The translations under genes and the position numbers were made by a program. Of a stretch of 64,000 nucleotides of DNA, positions 17,681 through 27,578 are shown piece after piece (within the stretch, counting starts at the first letter, position 1; each line of letters opens with the position of its first letter). The DNA is from CBDAUN01 sp965214875 (lineage in GTDB: Bacteria; Pseudomonadota; Gammaproteobacteria; Arenicellales; JAJDZL01). The notes below the pieces were generated by a model. The model was given only the letters and a program-made list of their open reading frames with translations, ran no database searches and was not told where the DNA came from. Location: assembly GCA_965214875.1 (NCBI GenBank), contig OZ243980.1, positions 3,286,001 through 3,350,000 on the forward strand, in the 5' to 3' direction.

Positions 17681-18136
17681 TAAGACTGGCTACTACCATG
17701 CAGATGGGAGGCGTTGCTGCAGCCGATTATACAATTCGACTGCTGGTCCAACTGATTGTCGACCCGTACACAAGATCGGTTCAAATTAAACGGGTCACTC
17801 AAAACTATTGTCTTTGATACGGTTCAAATGAGAGCACTTTTAACAGTTAGAAGGGAATGTCTCTCACATTCATCTCGCGAGTTCATGGTCATTCAGACTA
17901 TTGCGAAGCAATCACAATTCGCGTTTGCGATTCATCGCGCTTAAATCAGGCTGTTTTTGTCGGCGGCACAGCAATCGCTCCGAACGACATTGGCTGCGCC
18001 TGTAATGGCTGTTTCAGACGAGTTAATCATTCCGTCAACCAAAGGTGCAATCAAAGCGATCAGTGGTGCCCTGATTAGTAAAGGCATCGACGGTCAAAAG
18101 ACCGTCGTTTTCAATCAGGAGCCATGCCCCCCCCCC
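17681..18136. other. Intergenic stretch with a homopolymer tract
   Basis: About 450 bp with no gene that I can support. It contains a terminator-like hairpin (separate entry) and, at 18127-18136, a run of ten C directly adjoining the stop codon of the split ATPase gene. Confidence 0.4.
18088..18111 (+). terminator. Rho-independent terminator-like hairpin
   Basis: CGACGGTC (18088-18095), loop AAAA, GACCGTCG (18100-18107), then TTTT. The 8-bp stem is perfect. No plus-strand gene is recognised directly upstream, so it may belong to a lost gene. Confidence 0.5.
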
Positions 18137-19067
18137 TTAAACGCTGTTGGCCACATTCACGATGGCATTGAGCTTTTCGGCAATCTCGATATCAATCTGA
18201 TCCTCAGGAACGTATTCGACAAGCCGGTGGAAACCGGATTTATCCATCATGTTCGGCAAATCCAGTTTTGCATAGTAGGTTCTGAACAAAGGCTTGAGAA
18301 AATGATCGCTAGCCTTTAATTCATCGCTCCAGACAACGCCTTGATCCAGGGTTTCTATCGCTTTTGATACCTCACGCATCGACTCTTCCATGGCAGTGTT
18401 GCGCCGAGCGAGCTCCCGCCCGCGGAATAAAGGCATATCATTAAACTCATTTTCAACCGTTCCGCGAACAAACGCCTTTAGCGTTTCCGGTGTACACAAA
18501 GAATTTTCAATCTCCCGTTTCTTCCAATGCAAATACACTAAGCTACTATACTCATCAAATCTTTTTTCCATTCGGTCAAACAGCGCCACACCTTTTAGAT
18601 CCGGTAAAGCTTCTGCCAATCCATAGTAATGTTCAGCTGCCGCATTGGGTTGATTTCCGACATAGTGGACATAGGGCATATCCAATGCAGCCATTGCTTG
18701 CTCGCTTCCAATTCGCATCGCAAAAGCTTGAAGTATCGATAAGTCTTTAGATCCTTCCAGATACAGCACCCATCGTCGATTTTCTGCTTGGTAATACTCG
18801 TCCCATCCAATTTTTGCCAATGCCTTGTAGACTTGGCTCTTGCGGTCTCCGATTCGGTGAGGCATGCCGACAAAAGCTATAACCAGATCCTTGTCTACAG
18901 CTTCATTCATGACCACCTCCGAGTGGCTTGCCGCGATAATCTGGTTGCCAAATTTCTCAGCAACTTCACATATTTGTCTGTAGATGGCCCTTTGGCGAAG
19001 TATTTCTAGATGCGCATCGGGTTCATCCAAAAGAATGACCGAGTTCTTGTTGACGTGCATGTAGCTA
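18137..19067 (-). pseudogene. C-terminal part of an OLD-like ATPase split by an IS
   Basis: This holds the 3' part of a gene whose 5' part lies at 20752-21554. It includes Walker B (VILLDEPDAHLE), the H-loop (ASHSEVV), and a TOPRIM-like segment (WVLYLEGSKDLSILQAFA, then GVALFDRMEK) with incomplete acidic residues. Such ABC-ATPase/TOPRIM architecture is typical of the OLD-family nucleases involved in phage defence. The fragment lacks its own start; the reading frame runs in from inside the IS. Joining it to the 5' part, minus one TAGCTA copy, gives an uninterrupted 575-codon gene. The stop codon abuts a ten-C tract. Confidence 0.75.
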
Positions 19068-20751
19068 GTGCTTGCCAGAAAACCAAAATGTGATATCGTT
19101 GCTGATTGAAAACAATCGCTTAGCGGCGAGCGGCGGCGAAGAATTCGGCGGAAGCGCGGATTTCCCGCCGAAATGGGGTGAAACGCCCCGTTTCGCCGCA
19201 ATCTTCGAGGAAAAAGCGATGCGCTTGGCCCGCTCCGCCCAGCTCGAGATCGGCGCCGTGCCGATCGAGAACATCCACACCGGCGCCAAGTCGCGCGACG
19301 ACATCCCGGCCATCCTGCTCGGCCTGCGGCATCTCTGCGCAAGCAAGGCCTTGCGGCGCCGGCGGGTGTTCGAGCTGCTCGAGGCCGAGGTCACGCCGGC
19401 GGCGCGCAAGGACGCCGGCCGGCCGGGCATGGACCTTTGGCGCATTCTGGCGCTTGGCGTACTCAAGCAGGGGCTCGGCTGCGACTTCGACCGGCTGGCG
19501 CACATGGCCAATCATGACGGGCTGGTGCGCCGGATGCCGGGGCATTCGCCGGCGCTCGGGCATGCCTGCGAGCAGCAGGCGGCGGTCGACAACGTCTCGC
19601 TTTCGGGTCCGAAGCTGCTGTCCGGGATCGGGCGGCTGGTGGCCGGGTCGGGCCGCGAGGCGGCCGGAAAAAAGCCTGGCGAGCCGTTGCGCGGGCGGGC
19701 CGGTTCGTTCTGCGTGGAGACCGATGCGCACTATCCGACCGATGCGGACCTGCTGCGGGACGCGATGCGCTGCGCGGTGCGCACCGCGGCCAGGCTGGCG
19801 GACAGCGCCGGGCTCGGCGGCTGGCGACAGCATGAGCATCTATCGCGGCAGGTCAAGAAGCGGTTCGACCGGGTGCGCGTGTCGAGGCGCAGCCGCAAGC
19901 ATCCCGGGCGGGTCGAGCGGCATTTGTCGCTGAGCGCCCGCCTGGCCGGGCGCGCCGAGGCGACGCTGGCGCTGGCATGCGAGCTCGAGGGCTATCTTGG
20001 CCATGCGCGCCGCCAGCTCGAGCAGGCTAGGCGGCGACTGCTCGGGGGCGAGACCATCGCGCACGGCGAGAAGGTGTTCTCGATCTTCGAGCCGCACACC
20101 CGCTGGGTGGCCGAGGGCAAGGCCGGCGTGCGCCAGGAGCTGGGCGTGCCGGTCGCCGTGGTCGAGGGGGCGATGGAGCGGTTCGCCGACCTTCGGGCCT
20201 GCAGCTTCGACCGCGGCTTCCACTCGCCGGCGAATCAGGCCGAGCTCGGCGCGCGGCTCGACGAGTGCGCGCTGCCGGCCAAGGGCCGGCCGAATGCCGA
20301 GGCTGCGGCGCGCGAGGGCCGGGAATGGTTCCAGGCGGCGCGCCGGCAGCATCCGGCGGTCGAGTCGGCCATCAATCATCTGGAGCATTGCGGGCTCGGG
20401 CGGGTGCGCGCCCATGGCGAGCGCGGCTTCGAGCGGGCGGCGGCGCTGGCGGCGCTGGCGGCGAACCCCGAGCGGCTCGGGCGGCTGCTGCGGGACCAGG
20501 AGCGCAAGCGGCTCGCCCGCCGCGCGCGCCTGCGCGCCGCCTAGCGTCTCCGAACCCGTTTCCAAGCGACGATCCGGCTGCCGGAGGCGCCCGCCTGGGC
20601 GGATGCCGCCCGCAATCCTCTTATGCGGCATTTTTTGTCGCATTCGGATGCCCGCTGCTGCATTCCGACCCTCGCCGCCGTCGCGGCAGCCGCGCCTTGC
20701 GCTCCCCCGGCACCGGCCGATACTTGAAATCAGAGGTTTTCTGGCAGACAC
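19068..20751 (+). mobile_element. ISNCY-like insertion sequence, copy A (internally deleted)
   Basis: 1684 bp. Terminal inverted repeats are GTGCTTGCCAGAAAACC (left) and the complement of GGTTTTCTGGCAGACAC (right), with two mismatches. The element is flanked by TAGCTA on both sides (19062-19067 and 20752-20757), a 6-bp target duplication. It is inserted in the OLD-like gene. Copy B (54313-56113) is 117 bp longer. Its GC content is far above that of the host genes. Confidence 0.9.
19072..20544 (+). pseudogene. ISNCY-like transposase with two in-frame deletions
   Basis: 490 codons versus 529 in copy B. Relative to copy B it lacks 13 residues after EATLA and 26 residues after VAVVE. The second deletion removes the segment starting DQRRFILHRRIMW, which contains a likely catalytic acidic residue. 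Both deletions fall between short direct repeats (LA...LA and VE...VE codons), consistent with slippage. The frame stays open, but the protein is probably inactive. The start is uncertain: a TTG at 19072 gives PENQNVISLL, and the first internal ATG is at 19219. Confidence 0.75.
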
Positions 20752-21554
20752 TAGCTAAATAGCAGGAGGGTTTGCTGAAGTCCTCGACCGCTGCATGAAA
20801 GGTCGAAGCGATAGCCGCCTTCACGGTAATTCATGGTGATCTCGCCGCGCTCAGGAACGTACTCGGGGTCTTCAAGCACGACTCCGAACAATTCCTCGAT
20901 CTTCTTCACTAAAGCATTCCACTCGCCCTTGCTGTTTTCTAGAATCCGCCAGCACAGATTGCGCAGAATCTCAGCGGTGCGCCCCTCTCCAATGCGGACA
21001 TTGATGGTTCCAATTTCAAGCCTCGTTTCGTTAGCTGCCAAGCCTGACATTGGCGGAAGGTAGGCGATATTCATCCGCGCAGCGTTTTTGGGCACAGGCA
21101 TGCGACTTGATTTTCCGCTCTCTACACAGCGAAGTGGGCGACAGTAGAGAGATTCGGGATTCGCATAATCGAACTCAAATCCGCTCTTCCATCGTTCTCC
21201 ATAGGCTGTGCCTTCAACAACAATCTCAATGCGAACATTTTCTGTTGTTTGAGATCCTTCGATTTTTGAGATTTTTCTGGTGCGGCGGTTGCGCCACAGA
21301 AAGTTTGCAGCCGGATGAGGAATCGCAAAAAGGTCTCGCCGGTTGATGGTGATGCCCGGTCGCTTCTTCGGCATGCTATCTCCGCAGGGGTACCTTTCGA
21401 CCCACCGCTTCATGCCTAGCTCCCATAACGCCAAAGCTTGCATCGCGGACGTCTTGCCGGAATTGTTGGGTCCGATAAAAACAACAGGCGTTGCCAAATC
21501 TATCGAAATGCTCTCAAAACGTTTAAAGTTCCGTACTGTCAGCTTGGTCAACAT
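20752..21554 (-). pseudogene. N-terminal part of the OLD-like ATPase split by an IS
   Basis: This starts MLTKLTVRNFKRFESISIDL and contains Walker A GPNNSGKTSA. It ends in the ABC signature LSCSGRGLQQTLLLFS, just where the insertion sequence begins. The continuation (Walker B, H-loop, TOPRIM-like part) is at 18137-19067. As it stands, the product is truncated between signature and Walker B and cannot hydrolyse ATP normally. The family is linked to anti-phage or DNA-repair nucleases. Confidence 0.8.
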
Positions 21555-22371
21555 TTACTTGCTTCTGCCGATATTTCATTTGCCACTAGACCGATTTAGC
21601 CCGTGCTCGATACCTGAAAACGCTCGCCGACCTGCCCATTGCTGAGTGGCACTTGGCGGCCAATCGATGTCCCAAATTATTTTTGTCATCCATGAATTTG
21701 AAAATTCAAAAAGAGCGTCATCGGATATAGCATAATGCATTTTCGATTAGAACAATTATCGACAATGGCCATGCCGCAGAAGCTGAGATCATGCGCCGCT
21801 CCGGTTTGAAGTCAAAGGGCGACAAGGCCTGCTTTGCGCACATTGGCAATTGAGCTAATGGGCACCGGCCAAGCCAATAGACTTCAAGTATCAGCAGGAA
21901 AAGTTGATTCAGGCTGAATCCTAAGCCGGCACATGTCGTGATCGTCATCGATGCTTTACCATGGGTCGAGTTGACCGGAATAGCCTTTTCCCAAACATGC
22001 AAGCAACTCGTGGCCTAGATGACGATGCCGTCTGCAATCCGATTCGGATGGGAGTGCGCGCTGAAGAGCTCTTGGCATTCGCATCGAAAGCTGCTTGTGC
22101 AATAGCAGCCTGTTTCGATGCCGCTACAGTTTGAAAACGCGAGCCTTTCCGGCTGTGATGCCCTATATGCAGAGAAAATCGTATGAACGGTTTACTCCAA
22201 TCCGTCCCATTGGAAGCAATAGACCTGTCGGATAATTCAGTGCAGCCGCATACGATCGACTCTCAAGTTTCCTGATCCAGTCGCGACGCACTTAAAGACG
22301 CTTTGCCTGCATATCGGATAAAGCCCGTGTTCGACTCGAATTGATCGAAAATCGCGCTCCTTTGGTGAACC

Positions 22372-22385
22372 GATACTGCAGTATC
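22372..22385. promoter_or_regulatory. 14-bp perfect palindrome, candidate operator
   Basis: GATACTGCAGTATC is fully self-complementary and lies 82 nt upstream of the ferredoxin start. Its symmetry suits a dimeric regulator; which one is unknown. Confidence 0.4.
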
Positions 22386-22421
22386 TGTTAAAATCCACTT
22401 CATAATTTCAAACAATGCCAA

Positions 22422-22444
22422 TTTGCGCCTCATTCAGGCGCAAA
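22422..22444 (+). promoter_or_regulatory. Leader hairpin before ferredoxin ribosome site
   Basis: TTTGCGCCT, loop CATTC, AGGCGCAAA: a perfect 9-bp stem ending 6 nt before the Shine-Dalgarno AGGAGAG (22451-22457), which lies 10 nt from the ATG. It could shape ribosome access or mark the mRNA 5' end. No U-tract follows, so it is not a simple terminator. Confidence 0.4.
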
Positions 22445-22467
22445 CCATCCAGGAGAGCTAAACCCCG

Positions 22468-22929
22468 ATGTACAAGTCACTACTGATCGACCCGGAAAAG
22501 TGTACCAGTTGCCTCCAGTGCGAACTAGCCTGCTCATTTGAGAACGAAGGCATATTCAATCCGGCAAAATCTAGAATTAAAATATTCGAATTCGAGCACG
22601 GTCTGCGCACCATTCCGTACACCTGCACGCAATGCGAGGAAGCATGGTGTCTGCACGCCTGCCCCGTCGAAGCCATCACGATCAACTCGGAAACTGGAGC
22701 AAAAGAAGTCAACGACTCGGTCTGCGTCGGCTGCAAGGTTTGCACCATCGCGTGTCCATTCGGCACCGTCAATTACAACAGCGACAGCGGCAAGGTCATC
22801 AAGTGCGACCTGTGCGGCGGCGACCCGCAATGCGCCGAGGCATGTCCGACCGGAGCCATCGTATACGTCGATTCCGATTGGACCGGATATGCCAAGATGC
22901 GCGAGTCGGCTGTTCAAGCCCACGCGTAG
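22468..22929 (+). CDS. HycB/DmsB-type 4Fe-4S ferredoxin protein
   Basis: 153 aa with four cysteine clusters typical of electron-transfer subunits binding several 4Fe-4S clusters: CTSCLQCELAC, CTQCEEAWCLHACP, CVGCKVCTIACP and CDLCGGDPQCAEACP. It should pass electrons between a catalytic partner and the FAD/NAD oxidoreductase encoded 33 nt downstream. In other genomes such a pair commonly accompanies an aldehyde:ferredoxin oxidoreductase, but none is present here. The start is supported by AGGAGAG 10 nt upstream. Confidence 0.85.
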   Translation: MYKSLLIDPEKCTSCLQCELACSFENEGIFNPAKSRIKIFEFEHGLRTIPYTCTQCEEAWCLHACPVEAITINSETGAKEVNDSVCVGCKVCTIACPFGTVNYNSDSGKVIKCDLCGGDPQCAEACPTGAIVYVDSDWTGYAKMRESAVQAHA

Positions 22930-22962
22930 AAACCGGTAGCCTATCTCCTGCGTAATATAGCG

Positions 22963-24207
22963 ATGCAACACCTGATCATAGGCGCGGGACCGGCAGGCGT
23001 TATCGCGGCCGAAACCCTTCGAAAAGCCTCCGCCTCAGATTCGATTACAATCATCGGCAACGAAAGCCATCCGCCCTATTCGCGCATGGCCCTGCCATAT
23101 CTTCTCGCAGGCAACGTCGGTGAAGATGGAACTTACCTGCGCCACCGGGAAAATCACTTCAACGAGCTGGAAATCTCGCTTCGGCGCGGAAAAGTCTGCA
23201 GACTATCGCCAAACCAATCGCGCGTGACGCTCGAAGATGGCGAGCATGTGGCGTACGATCGGTTGCTTATCGCAACTGGTGCGAGCGCTATTCGACCGCC
23301 AATCCCCGGGATGAATCTTGAACAGGTCCACAACTGCTGGACTATGGATGATGCCGCCCGAATTCTCCAAACGGTGAAAAGCGGCGACCGCGTAGTCTTG
23401 CTTGGAGCTGGCTTTATCGGCTGCATCGTACTGCAAGCTTTGGTTGAAATGGGGCTAGAACTGACCGTTGTCGAGCTAGCCGACCGCATGCTTGCACGCA
23501 TGATGGATGACATCGGCGGAGACATGATCGGCCGCTGGTGCAAGGGCAAAGGAGTTAACGTCAGGGTCGGCGCCGAAGCGGTGGCAGTGGAGCAATCCGG
23601 CAATAGCGTGACCTTAAGTCTTGCCGATGGCGCAAGCATCGAAGCCGACCACATTGTGTGCGCGGCCGGAGTCAGATCGAACATACAATTTCTTGCAGAC
23701 AGCGGCATCAAGACTGATAATGGAATCTTGGTGGATAACACGCTGCAAACCAATATCGAAGGCGTATACGCAGCCGGAGATGTCGCTCAAGGACCGGATA
23801 TGAGCACCGGTCAGCAGCAGGTGCATGCCATTCAGCCAACTGCAAGCGAGCACGGCAGAATCGCCGCAATGCAGATGTCGGGGCAAGGCGCAAAATACGG
23901 CGGGAGCCTATCGATGAATGTGCTCAACACCTTAGGGCTCATCACCAGTTCGTTCGGTTCATGGGACGGCGTGGAAGGCGGCGAGCATACCGCGGCAGTC
24001 GACAAGCAGCACAACCGCTACCTGCGGCTGGAATTCAAGGATGATGTGCTGATCGGGGCCCTGGCAGTCGGACTGACACAGCATGTCGGCGTACTGCGCG
24101 GACTGATTCAGACTCGAGTAGCGCTCGGCCACTGGAAAAAGCGCCTGCTCGATGACCCCTCTCAGGTTATGAGCGCCTATCTCGCTCAGGTGCAAGGCTC
24201 GCGCTAG
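22963..24207 (+). CDS. FAD/NAD(P)-dependent pyridine-nucleotide-disulfide-type oxidoreductase
   Basis: 414 aa. FAD-binding LIIGAGPAGVIAAETL at the N-terminus, the second NAD-binding glycine motif VVLLGAGFIGCIVLQAL at about residue 147, and the second FAD motif GVYAAGDVAQGPD. The fold matches the NADH oxidase / nitrite-reductase flavoprotein family. No redox-active CxxxxC is present. It probably exchanges electrons between NAD(P)H and the upstream 4Fe-4S protein. The two genes form an operon; the catalytic molybdo- or tungstoenzyme expected beside such a pair is absent. Confidence 0.8.
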   Translation: MQHLIIGAGPAGVIAAETLRKASASDSITIIGNESHPPYSRMALPYLLAGNVGEDGTYLRHRENHFNELEISLRRGKVCRLSPNQSRVTLEDGEHVAYDRLLIATGASAIRPPIPGMNLEQVHNCWTMDDAARILQTVKSGDRVVLLGAGFIGCIVLQALVEMGLELTVVELADRMLARMMDDIGGDMIGRWCKGKGVNVRVGAEAVAVEQSGNSVTLSLADGASIEADHIVCAAGVRSNIQFLADSGIKTDNGILVDNTLQTNIEGVYAAGDVAQGPDMSTGQQQVHAIQPTASEHGRIAAMQMSGQGAKYGGSLSMNVLNTLGLITSSFGSWDGVEGGEHTAAVDKQHNRYLRLEFKDDVLIGALAVGLTQHVGVLRGLIQTRVALGHWKKRLLDDPSQVMSAYLAQVQGSR

Positions 24208-24232
24208 CGGACCAGCCGGCCTAAAGACGCAA

Positions 24233-24796
24233 CTAAAGCTCGAAAACGCATTCTTCGACGCTCCAGGCATCCGATGTCGCTGTCAATATCAACAGCGACG
24301 GGCCTCCATGAGTTCGAACTCGGCCCGCCGCGCCCGGATTGATCACCCAAGGCGATTCATCCTGGTCGATAACGCGTATATGCGAATGACCGTAAGCGAC
24401 AGTTCGCGCCCGCGGATGCTTTGCACGAAATAATTCATGGTAGCGCGACGGTTCGCTGATGGCATGTCCATGCTCCATTGCAAGAGCGCCGCCTGGAAGC
24501 CTGATCAGCCGGCTCTCGGGGATCGATCTAAGCACATCAGTGTCGGCAGATTCCCACTTCGACGGAACATCATTGTTGCCTGCGACAGCAAACACTAAAC
24601 CCGATTTGGGCATAAGTCTCTCAAGCACCTGATCAGAACCGATATCGCCAAGATGAACGGCGACATCGCATTGCGATACCTCGCGACAAACTCTCGGGTC
24701 GACATATCCGTGAGTGTCGGACACAACCCCGACCGTAACGCGGTCGAACCGGTTTGATAGATCTGATGTTTCCATTTGCTTTAAGTCCGATTGCAT
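24233..24796 (-). CDS. YfcE-like metallophosphoesterase
   Basis: 187 aa. All calcineurin-type metal motifs are present: VVSDTHG (DxH), VHLGDIG (GD), AVAGNNDVP (GNxD), EHGHA and YGHSHI (GHxH). Small proteins of this group hydrolyse phosphodiesters with Mn or similar metals; the substrate is unknown. It converges with the FAD oxidoreductase, with 25 nt between their ends. ATG 24775 is an alternative start. Confidence 0.85.
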   Translation of the reverse strand: MQSDLKQMETSDLSNRFDRVTVGVVSDTHGYVDPRVCREVSQCDVAVHLGDIGSDQVLERLMPKSGLVFAVAGNNDVPSKWESADTDVLRSIPESRLIRLPGGALAMEHGHAISEPSRYHELFRAKHPRARTVAYGHSHIRVIDQDESPWVINPGAAGRVRTHGGPSLLILTATSDAWSVEECVFEL

Positions 24797-24990
24797 CGTG
24801 TTCTGAGGCGAAAGACTAAGTGCTGAAGAGCTGCATTTACCTAATCCTGACGGCCTGCATGCACGGTTAAGGACAATGCAAATGCTTTATACTACGGATA
24901 GATTATGGAATTTAGCCCAAATTGCGCAATGCGCGCTAGTCGATCATATGGCGTGAGTTCACTTACGCCTTAGTTATGGAGGTAATCAAA

Positions 24991-26217
24991 ATGTCAGTTA
25001 ATATACATGGAAAAATGCTCGCAAAAACAATCTCGGCGCTAGCCATGACCTGCCTGCCGCTTCAACTCGCATACAGCGACGGCCATGTTGTCAAGCTAGG
25101 GTTTCTCGGCGGGTTCACCGGACCGATCGAATCATTCACGCCCGGCATTCTGCAAGGCTCCCAGTCAGCAGTCGACAGCATCAATGCCAATGGCGGAGTG
25201 CTTGACGGAAAGCAAATTGAACTGATAACAGGCGACACAACCTGCGCAGACTCGACCGCGGCAGCAAATGCTGCCGACCGCCTGATCAATTCCGAAGGCG
25301 TACCCGCGGTCATCGGGGCGATGTGCTCGGGCGCAACGATTTCCGCCGCCAACAACGCGGGCATACCGGCCGGAGTGGTGCTGGTTTCTCCAGCTTCGAC
25401 CAGTCCTGCAATTTCGACGCTCGAAGATGACGACACCTTGTTCAGAACTGTCCCGTCAGATGCCTATCAAGGCGAGTCCATGGCGAAGCTGCTGATGAGC
25501 AAAGGCATCGACAATATTGCGATTGCCTACATCAATAACGACTATGGCAAAGGTTTTTCAGATGCCTTATCCAATGCATTTTCCGCACTGGGCGGAACGG
25601 TCGCCGCCAACGAGGCGCACGAAGAAGGCAAGGCCGACTATCGCGCTGAAATCGGGTCGCTCGCCTCAAGCGGGGCTGAATTTCTGGTCCTGCTGGCCTA
25701 CGCCAACGGCTCAGGCCAAACCATAATCCGCCAAGCCATCGAAAGCGGAGACTTTAACCGCTTCGCCGGCGGCGACGGAATGCCTGAACAGTCGCTTATC
25801 GACGCAATTGGCGCCGACCACCTCGAAGGCATGATCTTCACGCGCCCTGGATCTCCGGAAGGCAAAGGCAAAGACAATTTCATGATGCAGCTCGAAGAAA
25901 GCGGTCTCGAGGATGCGGTCTATTCCGCCAATGCCTACGATGCCGCATTTCTGCTTAGCCTTGCGATACAGAAAAAAGGCAGCGCCGACAGCGCCGGCAT
26001 GGCCGAAGCATTGCGATCGGTAGCTGGCCCTCCGGGCGAGGCAATCTATCCGGGAGAATGGGCAAAAGCCCTGTCAATCCTGCAAGAAGGTGGTGACGTG
26101 AACTACCAAGGCGCCGCTGGCAGTCAGGATTTCAACGAAAATGGCGATGTGTCAGGGCTGATCGTAGAAGTGACGGTCCGCGGCGGCAAACTCGTCGAAA
26201 TCGGTCCCGTCATGTAG
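24991..26217 (+). CDS. livJ: Branched-chain amino-acid-type ABC substrate-binding protein
   Basis: 408 aa. A signal peptide (AKTISALAMTCLPLQLAYS) is followed by a type I periplasmic-binding fold: VKLGFLGGFTGPIESF, NANGGVLDGKQIELI, AVIGAMCSGAT, IAIAYINNDYGKGF. The ATG at 24991 has GGAGGT 7 nt upstream; the ATG at 24976 overlaps that site. It should capture a branched-chain amino acid or a related ligand for the LivHMGF importer encoded convergently downstream. An 8-bp hairpin (24950-24969) precedes the ribosome site. Ligand identity is not readable from the sequence. Confidence 0.9.
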   Translation: MSVNIHGKMLAKTISALAMTCLPLQLAYSDGHVVKLGFLGGFTGPIESFTPGILQGSQSAVDSINANGGVLDGKQIELITGDTTCADSTAAANAADRLINSEGVPAVIGAMCSGATISAANNAGIPAGVVLVSPASTSPAISTLEDDDTLFRTVPSDAYQGESMAKLLMSKGIDNIAIAYINNDYGKGFSDALSNAFSALGGTVAANEAHEEGKADYRAEIGSLASSGAEFLVLLAYANGSGQTIIRQAIESGDFNRFAGGDGMPEQSLIDAIGADHLEGMIFTRPGSPEGKGKDNFMMQLEESGLEDAVYSANAYDAAFLLSLAIQKKGSADSAGMAEALRSVAGPPGEAIYPGEWAKALSILQEGGDVNYQGAAGSQDFNENGDVSGLIVEVTVRGGKLVEIGPVM

Positions 26218-26238
26218 TCGATTGACCACTATGCCATT

Positions 26239-26269
26239 AAAATGGCGACGCTTCCAGCGTCGCCATTTT
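26239..26269. terminator. Bidirectional rho-independent terminator
   Basis: A perfect 13-bp stem AAAATGGCGACGC / GCGTCGCCATTTT with a 5-nt loop TTCCA. U-rich tails form on both strands. It lies between the convergent livJ (ends 26217) and livM (ends 26283) and should serve both. Confidence 0.85.
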
Positions 26270-26282
26270 GTTTTGCGCCCGA

Positions 26283-27578
26283 TTAGGCGGGCCGCCCGCG
26301 CAACGCTTCTTCCGGAATCAGCCCGTGCGGAGCGAAACGCAACACAAGCGTGATAGTCAAGCCAATCAGAAAAATACGAGTCTGCAACGCTCTTGCTGCT
26401 AGATCGCTCGGCGGCTTCCAGTCAAGCCAGAGTGCTCCATAGTTTGCAGCGATGTCAAACAGAAAAAGAGTTAACGGCTCAGACATGACCCAAACGATAT
26501 AGATTGCCATCGCTCCGAAGATTGCCCCCAAACCGTTTCCGGCCCCGCCAACCAGAACCATGACCCACAGGAAGAAGGTATGTTTCAACGGGTGAAAGCC
26601 CGCAGGATCGAAGATCCGTGCAAACGTGATCAGCGCCGCGCCCCCTAGCCCGATCAGCGCAGAGCCCAAAACAAAAATTTCAAGTCGGCGAGAGTTGACA
26701 TCCTTGCCCATCGCCGCAGCCGAGATCTCATTATCTCGAATGGCCCTCACCATTCGACCCCACGGCGCATGATACGCTCTCTGCATCAGGACGAATATCG
26801 CCACTACAATGACCCCCATCAGGCAAAGATAGATCGAACGGGAAAAGACAAAACCGATATCATTCGGCGTCGGTACCGGCCATGGCAGCGGAGATACCGT
26901 AAGCGTGCCGCGGGTCAACCAGTCAGCGTTCTTGAGTATCGCCTTGATGATTTCCGCAAAGCCGAGCGTGGCTATCGCCAAGTAGTCACTTCGAAGACCA
27001 AGGCAAGCTTTGCCAATCGCATAGGCCACAATTCCTGCGACAACCCCGCCAGCAATCCAGCCGGCCAGGACCGGCAGTCCGAAACCGCCAATAAATCCGG
27101 CTTCACTTTCGATCAATCGCGCAACGGGCTCGATAGCATTGTTGAAAATGAAAAAAGCAATCACCAGCGCCGTCATTATGCTCGCAGTCTTGACTTTCTG
27201 ACTGATGCCGATTCGGTGAACCTGGGTCAAGGCGAAGATCGCAACCGCCATGATAAGCGTCTGCAGCAAAAGCGCTCCAAGCTCCTTCGGCCCTTCGGAA
27301 CCCCAAAAAGAATCGTTCACTGGAAAGCTCAACAGCATCGCGACATAGGCCCCGACTGCAATAAACCCCATGGTCCCAGCATTGAAAATCCCAGCGTAGC
27401 CCCACTGAATCGTAAGGCCCATCGCAAGTACTGCATGACAGGCGATTTCAACCAGCATGCGCATCGTATAAGCAGTCCCGAATCCGGCGAGAATGATGAT
27501 CACCGCCATGCCGGCCAGCGAAAACAGCGCGAACTCTCTTCGGTAATGATGCAGCATCAGACGGACGCTGAATTTCAC
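26283..27578 (-). CDS. livM: LivM-type ABC permease
   Basis: 431 aa with about ten membrane segments. It has the family motif around MVRAIRDNEISAAAMGKDV, which faces the ATPases, and the usual late membrane segments. The start is the GTG at 27578, which overlaps the livH stop (GTGA), so translation is coupled. It pairs with LivH to form the membrane channel of a branched-chain amino-acid type importer. It carries an extra hydrophilic loop relative to short LivM proteins, which accounts for the length. Confidence 0.9.
   Translation of the reverse strand: MKFSVRLMLHHYRREFALFSLAGMAVIIILAGFGTAYTMRMLVEIACHAVLAMGLTIQWGYAGIFNAGTMGFIAVGAYVAMLLSFPVNDSFWGSEGPKELGALLLQTLIMAVAIFALTQVHRIGISQKVKTASIMTALVIAFFIFNNAIEPVARLIESEAGFIGGFGLPVLAGWIAGGVVAGIVAYAIGKACLGLRSDYLAIATLGFAEIIKAILKNADWLTRGTLTVSPLPWPVPTPNDIGFVFSRSIYLCLMGVIVVAIFVLMQRAYHAPWGRMVRAIRDNEISAAAMGKDVNSRRLEIFVLGSALIGLGGAALITFARIFDPAGFHPLKHTFFLWVMVLVGGAGNGLGAIFGAMAIYIVWVMSEPLTLFLFDIAANYGALWLDWKPPSDLAARALQTRIFLIGLTITLVLRFAPHGLIPEEALRGRPA

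Larger units (their letters stand above)
21555..22467. other. Long intergenic region upstream of the ferredoxin gene
   Basis: About 910 bp with no gene that I can recognise on either strand. The 3' part holds a 14-bp perfect palindrome and a 9-bp hairpin (separate entries), which fit a regulatory region for the ferredoxin-oxidoreductase pair. Confidence 0.4.

Noticed and set aside
19178..20762. Long open frames in other frames of the ISNCY-like copies
   Set aside because: They are shadow frames caused by high GC; their translations are Arg/Gly/Ala-rich and lack domain features.
24921..24930. ATTGCGCAAT palindrome upstream of livJ as an operator
   Set aside because: Ten bp of palindrome is weak evidence alone, and no promoter elements are convincingly placed around it.
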